A stretch of 11,815 nt of DNA from Oscillospiraceae bacterium. Its GTDB lineage: Bacteria > Bacillota > Clostridia > Oscillospirales > Ruminococcaceae. Every line of letters begins with the position of its first letter. Position 1 is the first letter of the stretch. Shown piece after piece: positions 7,572 to 11,815 of this stretch. A program made the translations under genes and the position numbers. The stretch is taken from contig JAFLUJ010000071.1 in assembly GCA_022511485.1 (NCBI GenBank), positions 1 to 11,815 of the forward strand, written 5' to 3'. The notes beneath the pieces are model-generated. The model saw only the letters and a list, made by a program, of their open reading frames with translations, did no database searches and was not told the origin of the DNA.

Positions 7572-7691
7572 ATGCTCCCGCAGGGAGCATCACTCCTTTC
7601 TCGACGTTTTGGGCGGTTTTGCGGAGCAAAATTTTGGACGGCAGTCCAAAAAGCACAAAACTCGAAGCTAAAAAATCGCAGATTTTTTAGC
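7572..7691 (-). repeat. Four-hairpin interspersed repeat, copy A
   Basis: A 120-bp element, oriented like the downstream lipoprotein gene, that recurs at 10324-10461. It has four short hairpins. H1 (7667-7691) has an 11-bp stem GCTAAAAAATC and loop GCA. H2 (7632-7651) has an 8-bp stem TTTTGGAC and loop GGCA. H3 (7617-7631) has a 6-bp stem TTTTGC and loop GGA. H4 (7572-7590) has an 8-bp stem ATGCTCCC and loop GCA (bases as on the plus strand). Every stem is identical in the other copy and every loop differs. The spacer between H4 and H3 is 26 bp here and 44 bp in copy B. On the minus strand AAAGGAG lies just before H4. I do not recognise it as a named family. Confidence 0.85.
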
Positions 7692-7703
7692 AAAGAAACG
7701 AAC

Positions 7704-7755
7704 AAAGGGGCGGAGAACAATTGCGCTTAAAAAGCACAACTGTTCCTGTCGCCCC
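7704..7755 (-). terminator. Rho-independent terminator of argG
   Basis: A long stem-loop begins 18 bp after the argG stop. Arms GGGGCG (7707-7712) and CGCCCC (7750-7755) pair at the base. GAACA/TGTTC pair next, and TTGCGC/GCACAA close the top with a single G-U wobble on the minus-strand RNA, separated by small internal loops. The transcript continues as UUUGUU, a weak U-tract. The position and strong GC base support termination of argG. Confidence 0.7.
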
Positions 7756-7773
7756 GAGTATTATCATCAAGTC

Positions 7774-9003
7774 TTACTTGTTATCCCTTTTCGCGTCGAG
7801 CATAGCCTTGACCTTGATAGGAAGACCGAACAGATTGATAAATCCTGCGGAATCCTTCTGATCGTAAACATGATCCTCGTCAAAGGTTGCTACCTCTTCA
7901 TCATAAAGAGTATATGGAGAAGTAACGCCTGCATTGATGATGTTTCCTTTGTAGAGCTTCAGCTTAACATCGCCTGTAACGGTCTCCTGTGTCTTGTCAA
8001 CGAAAGCGGAAAGCGCCTCACGGAGAGGAGTGTACCACTGACCGTTGTAAACGATGTCCGCGAAATCAATAGCAAGCTTCTGCTTCATGCGCTGTGTAGC
8101 CTTGTCAAGAGTGATAGTCTCAAGAACCTCGTGAGCGTGATAAAGGATCGTTCCGCCGGGGGTCTCGTAAACGCCTCTGGACTTCATGCCAACGAGACGG
8201 TTCTCAACGATGTCAGCAAGACCGATACCGTTTGCGCCGCCAAGCTCGTTGAGCTTTTTGATAAGGGAAACACTGTCCATTTCCTTGCCGTCGATAGCAG
8301 TGGGGATACCCTTTTCAAAATGGATAGTAACATAAGTAGGCTTGTCGGGAGCCTGAATGGGAGACACACCAAGCTCAAGGAAACCGGGCTTCTCATACTG
8401 AGGCTCGTTTGCAGGATCTTCAAGATCAAGACCCTCATGGGAAAGATGCCACAGGTTCTTATCCTTGGAGTAGTTTGTCTCTCTGTTTATTTTAAGCGGG
8501 ATATTGTGTGCTTCTGCATAGTCGATCTCCTCGTCTCTGGATTTCAGATCCCATATTCTCCAGGGAGCGATGATCTCCATTTCGGGAGCGAAAGCCTTGA
8601 TGGTAAGCTCGAATCTTACCTGATCGTTGCCCTTGCCTGTGCAACCGTGGCAGATAGCGTCTGCGCCCTCTTTTTTAGCGATCTCAACAATTCTCTTTGC
8701 AATGATAGGACGTGCAAAGGAAGTACCAAGCAGGTATCTGTTCTCATAAACAGCCTGAGCCTTAACTGTAGGGAAAATGAACTCCTCAACGAATTCCTTG
8801 TTCAGATCCTCGATATAAAGCTTGGAAGCGCCTGTTTTTAGAGCCTTCTCCTCCAGACCGTCAAGCTCAGTACCCTGACCAACGTCACCGGAAACTGCGA
8901 TGACCTCGCAATTATTATAGTTTTCTTTAAGCCATGGGATAATGATAGATGTATCCAGACCTCCCGAATAAGCCAGAACTACTTTTTTGATCTCTTTTGC
9001 CAT
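7774..9003 (-). CDS. argG: Argininosuccinate synthase
   Basis: A complete 409-aa ArgG that joins citrulline and aspartate at the cost of ATP to AMP and pyrophosphate. The N-type ATP pyrophosphatase P-loop AYSGGLDTS is at residues 11-19. The second family signature GCTGKGNDQVRFE follows at about 119-131, with ETNYSKDKNLW and SRGVYETPGG further on. I start at the ATG at 9001-9003, which has GGAGG eight bases upstream. An ATG at 9016-9018 is in frame but overlaps that ribosome site. The gene has its own consensus promoter and a terminator after it, so it forms a single-gene unit apart from argH, argC and argJ. A TGTATATTATGCA dyad in its leader is a candidate ArgR site. Confidence 0.98.
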   Translation of the reverse strand: MAKEIKKVVLAYSGGLDTSIIIPWLKENYNNCEVIAVSGDVGQGTELDGLEEKALKTGASKLYIEDLNKEFVEEFIFPTVKAQAVYENRYLLGTSFARPIIAKRIVEIAKKEGADAICHGCTGKGNDQVRFELTIKAFAPEMEIIAPWRIWDLKSRDEEIDYAEAHNIPLKINRETNYSKDKNLWHLSHEGLDLEDPANEPQYEKPGFLELGVSPIQAPDKPTYVTIHFEKGIPTAIDGKEMDSVSLIKKLNELGGANGIGLADIVENRLVGMKSRGVYETPGGTILYHAHEVLETITLDKATQRMKQKLAIDFADIVYNGQWYTPLREALSAFVDKTQETVTGDVKLKLYKGNIINAGVTSPYTLYDEEVATFDEDHVYDQKDSAGFINLFGLPIKVKAMLDAKRDNK

Positions 9004-9061
9004 TGTATATTCCTCCATTATTTTATCTTATCGGCTGAAATTGCATAAATCCATATAAAAA

Positions 9062-9074
9062 TGTATATTATGCA
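9062..9074. promoter_or_regulatory. Candidate ArgR (ARG-box-like) operator in the argG leader
   Basis: TGTATATTATGCA is an imperfect dyad with half-sites TGTATA and TATGCA, about 25 bp downstream of the argG -10 box. It differs by a one-base insertion from TGTATATATGCA in the argH-argC gap. A second related half-site, TTGCATAAAT, lies at 9041-9050. Binding here would fit repression of argG by arginine. The spacing does not match the classic 18-bp ARG box, so confidence is limited. Confidence 0.35.
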
Positions 9075-9099
9075 CTGCCGTTTTTTGCATCATAAAACT

Positions 9100-9127
9100 A
9101 TTATACACCATAAAAAAACTTTGTCAA
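9100..9127 (-). promoter_or_regulatory. Sigma-A promoter of argG
   Basis: On the minus strand, TTGACA (9122-9127) is followed after 16 bp by TATAAT (9100-9105). Both hexamers match the consensus exactly. Transcription should begin near 9093, giving an untranslated leader of about 90 bases before the argG ATG. Confidence 0.85.
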
Positions 9128-9160
9128 GAGGTTTTTGCATATTTTTATAAATTTATTTTC

Positions 9161-9214
9161 AATATACAAAAATCACTGTATATTTATTGAAATATACAGT
9201 GATTTTTGTATATT
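9161..9214. terminator. Perfect 25-bp inverted repeat, probable bidirectional terminator
   Basis: Arms at 9161-9185 and 9190-9214 are exact reverse complements over 25 bases, with a 4-base loop ATTG. The inner stem CACTGTATATTT is flanked by AAAAA on one side and TTTTT on the other, so an RNA from either strand would end in a hairpin followed by U residues. It sits 18 bp after the stop of the broken toxin gene and upstream of the argG promoter, where it would insulate argG. Its length and perfection exceed an ordinary terminator. Confidence 0.65.
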
Positions 9215-9232
9215 TGCTTTTAGAAAATAAAA

Positions 9233-9571
9233 TCATTCCTGATTGCTGCCAATTTCATTTTTTAAAATTGATGCCCAATCCCGTCTGGAATGAATTATTC
9301 TTAAAATTGAAACTGATTTTGTCTCACTGTTTATCACATAAAACGCAAGATAATTATTTATCCTCTGCATACGGATACCGTTTAATGCAAGAAGTGTATC
9401 CCTTACAAAAGAATTTCTCTCCGGAAAATCGGAAAGTGATAAAATTTCTCTGTCCGCTGCATCAAGCAAATTTGCTGCGGCTATTTTATTCCCCAGAGTA
9501 TCAGCAATATATGCAGCGGCACTTTGCAGATCCTTCGCAGCAGGTTCAGACTAATCAACCCTATACATCAT
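9233..9571 (-). pseudogene. RelE/ParE-type toxin gene interrupted by an in-frame TAG
   Basis: The frame starts with ATG at 9569-9571, overlapping the antitoxin stop as ATGA, and reads MMYRVD followed by TAG (9551-9553). After the stop it continues without another break for 105 codons to TGA. The continuing frame reads SEPAAKDLQSAAAYIADTLG, later DFPERNSFV and NNYLAFYVI, and ends ILRIIHSRRDWASIL. This is the typical order of RelE/ParE-family ribosome-dependent or gyrase-targeting toxins, including the C-terminal RRDW segment. Apart from the TAG the gene looks full-length, at 112 codons. An alternative TTG start at 9467-9469 lacks a ribosome site and would omit the first helix. It is most likely a recently inactivated toxin whose intact antitoxin lies upstream; a sequencing error or stop-codon readthrough is also possible. 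Confidence 0.82.
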
Positions 9572-9840
9572 AAGTTTAGCTCTTTTCTTATATCTGCAAT
9601 TACCTCTGAAGCCGGACGGACTTTGCCCTGCCGGACAGCTTCAAGTCCCTCTCCAAGCAAAGAATACAATTCAAGTCGGCTCTTTAATTGCTCATACTGC
9701 TCATAAGCCTCTATGCTCATTACAACAAGGTCGCCCTTTCCATTTTTAGTAATAAAAACAGGCTCGTTATATTCATGACAAAATTCCGAAATTTCATTAT
9801 AGCTGTTGCGCAGGTCTGCGCTTGGTCTGATTGTTGGCAT
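9568..9840 (-). CDS. Phd/YefM family antitoxin
   Basis: A 90-aa antitoxin beginning MPTIRPSADLRNSYNEISEF, the typical N-terminal dimerisation and DNA-binding region. It continues with EPVFITKNGKGDLVVMSIEAYEQYE, the conserved Phd/YefM core. The C-terminal helix (LLGEGLEAVRQGKVRPASEV) would wrap the toxin. I start at the ATG at 9838-9840, which has GGAGG eight bases upstream; an in-frame TTG thirty bases earlier has nothing to support it. A perfect promoter with an inverted repeat in its spacer lies just upstream, consistent with autoregulation. The toxin frame overlaps its stop but is broken by TAG, so the antitoxin may be retained for cross-neutralisation or may simply not yet have decayed. 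Confidence 0.92.
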   Translation of the reverse strand: MPTIRPSADLRNSYNEISEFCHEYNEPVFITKNGKGDLVVMSIEAYEQYEQLKSRLELYSLLGEGLEAVRQGKVRPASEVIADIRKELNL

Positions 9841-9870
9841 ACTTCCTACCTCCGCTTTTAATATACTCAA

Positions 9871-9899
9871 ATTATATCATAATATTGATATATTGTCAA
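9871..9899 (-). promoter_or_regulatory. Consensus promoter with an operator-like palindrome for the Phd-type antitoxin
   Basis: TTGACA (9894-9899), a 17-bp spacer and TATAAT (9871-9876) on the minus strand are an exact consensus with ideal spacing, plus an upstream TGn (TGATATAAT) extended -10. Within the same stretch TATATCA (9873-9879) and TGATATA (9886-9892) form a 7-bp inverted repeat separated by six bases. This is a plausible autoregulatory Phd operator that would cover the promoter when bound. Confidence 0.85.
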
Positions 9900-9905
9900 C
9901 GGAAA

Positions 9906-10313
9906 TTATTTTGAAAGCTTTTTGATCTCCTCCACAGCTCCCTGGATAAGCTTCCCCGTGCTGTAGTCGGAGATCCCCACTATAATATTGTCACAGTGAT
10001 TGAAGGGAATAAGCACCCTCTTTGCACCACTCCGAGCCACAGCCTCTGCCATTTTAGGAGTGACCTCTCCCAGCATGGAATCCGCAATGACAATTCCGAT
10101 GGGACCCACTATCACATCAGCTTTCCGGCAGACTGTGACGACGGAATTTTCCCCCGTCGCAGCCTCGTCCGCCCCGGCTTTGAGCATAGCGGATGTCGCC
10201 GCACTGTTCGTTCCCACCGCCGTTACAAAGGCAGAGGGGATCTCCTGCTTTATCGCCGAGACCAGCTGTTTTCCTATTCCGCCTCCCTGAGCGTCAATAA
10301 CCAATAAATTCAT
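9906..10313 (-). CDS. DUF3842 family protein
   Basis: A 135-aa cytoplasmic protein of the DUF3842 family, common in clostridia and without an established function. It opens MNLLVIDAQGGGIGKQL, a beta strand and glycine-rich loop like a nucleotide-binding Rossmann motif. It continues with VGTNSAATSAMLKAGADEAATGEN and ADVIVGPIGIVIADSMLGE, all strongly conserved in the family. I start at the ATG at 10311-10313, where family homology begins. The frame stays open upstream to 10532, but that extension is translated repeat (copy B) and is probably not made. As with the other repeat copy, the nearest Shine-Dalgarno-like sequence lies beyond a hairpin. The stop lies 7 bp before the antitoxin promoter. 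Confidence 0.9.
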   Translation of the reverse strand: MNLLVIDAQGGGIGKQLVSAIKQEIPSAFVTAVGTNSAATSAMLKAGADEAATGENSVVTVCRKADVIVGPIGIVIADSMLGEVTPKMAEAVARSGAKRVLIPFNHCDNIIVGISDYSTGKLIQGAVEEIKKLSK

Positions 10314-10323
10314 AATTATAATC

Positions 10324-10461
10324 ATGCTCCCATAGGGAGCATCTCTCCTTTCGCGTATGTTTATGCCGAATAAATTCGCCTTGCGGTTTTGCGCAGCAAA
10401 ATTTTGGACAACAGTCCAAAAAGCACAAAACTCGCAGCTAAAAAATCTTTGATTTTTTAGC
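10324..10461 (-). repeat. Four-hairpin interspersed repeat, copy B
   Basis: The second, 138-bp copy of the element at 7572-7691, in the same orientation and again between a terminator and a start codon. H1 is at 10437-10461 (loop TTT), H2 at 10402-10421 (loop AACA), H3 at 10387-10401 (loop GCA) and H4 at 10324-10342 (loop ATA). Stem bases are identical to copy A and all four loops differ. The 14-base link between H2 and H1 is nearly unchanged. The H4-H3 spacer is 18 bp longer and contains an extra small dyad, CGAAT-AA-ATTCG. AAAGGAG again lies two bases before the ATG in H4. A clear sigma-A promoter is not visible inside. Confidence 0.85.
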
Positions 10462-10470
10462 ATAGCCTCC

Positions 10471-10517
10471 AAAAATACCGGCAGCAGGACAGATATGCAT
10501 CTGCCATGCTCCCGGCT
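10471..10517 (-). terminator. Rho-independent terminator of the transglutaminase-like lipoprotein gene
   Basis: Starting a few bases after the stop codon, the minus strand forms a stem from CCGG (10512-10515), AGCA and GGCAGAT pairing with ATCTGTC, TGCT and CCGG (10478-10481). There are two single mismatches, one G-U pair and a GCAT loop. The transcript then runs UAUUUUU. This is a convincing intrinsic terminator. Confidence 0.8.
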
Positions 10518-10518
10518 T

Positions 10519-11724
10519 TTAATCATACTCAATAATGTATGTCAGTATGCGGTATTGTCCGTAGTAATCCGTCCAGCTAAGACGGACATTAATGCCGTAA
10601 AGAGATCGTATCCTTGAGACTATCGGTTCAAAAATAGAGTCAACATACTCGCTTTCAAGACCGGAGGTAACGGATATAAACAGATCACTTCTTTCAAACT
10701 TTACCATAGCGCCTCTTTTCCGTTCAGCAGCCGCTGCGGTGATGGCGTTTTCCGATACACTGAAAAATTCATTTTCATTGCTTATGTCCGCACCCTCCCT
10801 GACGAAATAATTTTCATTTTTTCCGTTTGCCTTGGGAGGCTCGGCAGGATAAGTGCCTATCGTATGATTGTTTCTTATTACCGAATCCGTGACCATAAAA
10901 TACTGGTAAAGAATTATGTCCGGATAGTCCTCATGCAGCTTGTCGTTGGGATCGTCCCACGTAACATCAACATGATACCAGTTTCCGCCGAGCTTGACCA
11001 TGTTCCACATATGTGGGACATCGGTTACTCCCGTAACTATAACGTTTTCTATCCCCGCCAGATTGCACAGATAGGAAAATGCCTTTGCATATCCCTCACA
11101 CAACGCTTTTCCCTTTACAAGAGCGCCGTATACTGTGTCAGCATAGGGATCATCTGTATCCGTCTCACAGTTCAGTATGATATAGTCGTGGAAATATTTC
11201 AGCTTTTCGTAATCGTCCATATCCGGAGTGACGCCTTCCATGATCTTCTTTGCTGCATTTTCAGACGCCAGATTCATTCTGCTTACTTCATCTGCCGTAA
11301 ACCGGTAGGTAAATAACACCTCAAATCTTTGCTCGTCAACGTTGTATTCCAGCCCTATTTTTGACATCGGAGTATACGCAAGCTGTTCTATGCGGACTAA
11401 CTCCGCTACCCTTTGATATACGGAGGAATCCACAGTCAGCGGAGTTCTTTCACGTAATAAGCCAATATCCTCGACTATTTTCTCGTAAAGCTCACTTTCT
11501 TCGTCCGTGAGAGCCGTCTGACTTGCAGAGGCAGTTTTCATTCCCTCCGGAACATAGAATTCTGCCTCGCCGTTTTTTTCTGAATACGGAGCATTAAGCC
11601 CCTCTCCCTCAATATATGTTCCGTCCGAATAAACATGAAATTCTATATCATCAGGTTCGTCCCTGTGGCAGCTGCATAAAAGCAGCGCTGCCGCAAGTAT
11701 TGCCGCAAATGTTTTTTTTCGCAA
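10519..11724 (-). CDS. Lipoprotein with a transglutaminase-like domain
   Basis: A 401-aa exported protein. The signal region ends LLCSC, a lipobox with Cys19, so it is predicted to be anchored outside the cell. Residues about 170-262 form a transglutaminase-like cysteine-protease fold. The expected triad is visible: Cys209 in GKALCEGYAKAF, His238 in VPHMWNMVKLGG and Asp253 in WYHVDVTWDD. Such bacterial domains may act as peptidases, amidases or protein cross-linkers; the substrate here is unknown. The C-terminal 100 residues resemble no domain I can name. The start is TTG at 11722-11724, with GGAAGG about ten bases upstream and no in-frame ATG near, so the exact start is uncertain. A terminator follows the gene and a perfect palindrome lies upstream. 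Confidence 0.85.
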   Translation of the reverse strand: MRKKTFAAILAAALLLCSCHRDEPDDIEFHVYSDGTYIEGEGLNAPYSEKNGEAEFYVPEGMKTASASQTALTDEESELYEKIVEDIGLLRERTPLTVDSSVYQRVAELVRIEQLAYTPMSKIGLEYNVDEQRFEVLFTYRFTADEVSRMNLASENAAKKIMEGVTPDMDDYEKLKYFHDYIILNCETDTDDPYADTVYGALVKGKALCEGYAKAFSYLCNLAGIENVIVTGVTDVPHMWNMVKLGGNWYHVDVTWDDPNDKLHEDYPDIILYQYFMVTDSVIRNNHTIGTYPAEPPKANGKNENYFVREGADISNENEFFSVSENAITAAAAERKRGAMVKFERSDLFISVTSGLESEYVDSIFEPIVSRIRSLYGINVRLSWTDYYGQYRILTYIIEYD

Positions 11725-11774
11725 GCCGCCACCGCCTTCCGAAGCGTGCTGACATTTATTTTATACTATTCCTA

Positions 11775-11806
11775 AATCAAAACATTGACTTGTCAATGTT
11801 TTGATT
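11775..11806. promoter_or_regulatory. Perfect 15-bp palindrome, operator or bidirectional terminator
   Basis: AATCAAAACATTGAC (11775-11789) and its exact reverse complement (11792-11806) are separated by TT. The centre, TTGACTTGTCAA, resembles operators of MarR-type repressors, and flanking TTTT/AAAA would let a transcript from either side terminate. It lies about 50 bp before the lipoprotein start, with TATAAA between them on the minus strand but no good -35 at the right distance. Nothing else is seen in 11725-11815. Confidence 0.5.
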
Positions 11807-11815
11807 CGCCGTATA

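Noticed and set aside
7517..7720. Minus-strand 67-codon frame over the start of the DUF3298 lipoprotein
   Set aside because: Most of it is translated repeat copy A. It overlaps the real gene in another frame, and the matching peptide from copy B has a different gene context.
7870..8841. Plus-strand open frame of 323 codons
   Set aside because: It lies wholly opposite argG, a highly conserved gene. Long antisense frames are common opposite codon-biased genes, and the translation shows no domain.
9233..9469. Separate 78-codon toxin gene starting at an internal TTG
   Set aside because: There is no ribosome site, and it would lack the N-terminal helix of the RelE/ParE fold. A toxin frame broken by TAG explains the region better.
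1..11815. tRNA or rRNA genes, CRISPR array, insertion sequence
   Set aside because: I saw no cloverleaf-like segment, no regularly spaced direct repeats, and no transposase or integrase frame. The only interspersed repeats are the two hairpin elements.

Overview
This 11.8-kb window looks like a chromosomal segment of a low-GC Bacillota, most likely a Ruminococcus-like member of the Oscillospiraceae. That placement is an inference from the protein types, strong purine-rich ribosome binding sites, consensus sigma-A promoters, several predicted lipoproteins and a DUF3842 protein. All supported genes lie on the minus strand, so transcription runs from high to low coordinates. Of the 13 intact genes whose stop is visible, 11 end in TAA, 2 in TGA and none in TAG.

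In transcription order the layout is as follows. A transglutaminase-like lipoprotein (10519-11724) is preceded by a 15-bp perfect palindrome at the right edge and followed by an intrinsic terminator. Next come a structured repeat (copy B), a DUF3842 protein, and a Phd/RelE-type toxin-antitoxin locus. That locus has a perfect consensus promoter and an intact antitoxin, but its toxin frame is interrupted by TAG at codon 7. A 25-bp perfect hairpin and the argG promoter follow. After argG come a terminator, copy A of the repeat, a DUF4163/DUF3298 lipoprotein, a second small lipoprotein, argH and a type-2 argC. A tightly packed run of hicA, hicB, a YjbR/MmcQ protein and a three-helix membrane protein leads into argJ and a metallophosphoesterase cut by the left edge.

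The core of the window is arginine biosynthesis. ArgC reduces N-acetylglutamyl phosphate, ArgJ recycles the acetyl group from N-acetylornithine to glutamate, ArgG condenses citrulline with aspartate, and ArgH releases arginine and fumarate. argB, argD, argF and carAB are not in the window. The arginine genes are split by unrelated genes. TGTATA/TATGCA-type palindromes near argG and argC are candidate arginine-repressor sites, though their spacing is irregular.

The least explained feature is a repeat of about 120-138 bp present twice (7572-7691 and 10324-10461). It lies in the same orientation just upstream of two unrelated genes. Each copy forms four short hairpins. All 66 stem bases are identical between copies, while every loop differs. 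The last hairpin sits between a Shine-Dalgarno-like sequence and the start codon of the next gene and contains a six-codon mini-ORF. This pattern suggests selection on a folded RNA, or a hairpin-bearing mobile repeat, rather than on a protein.
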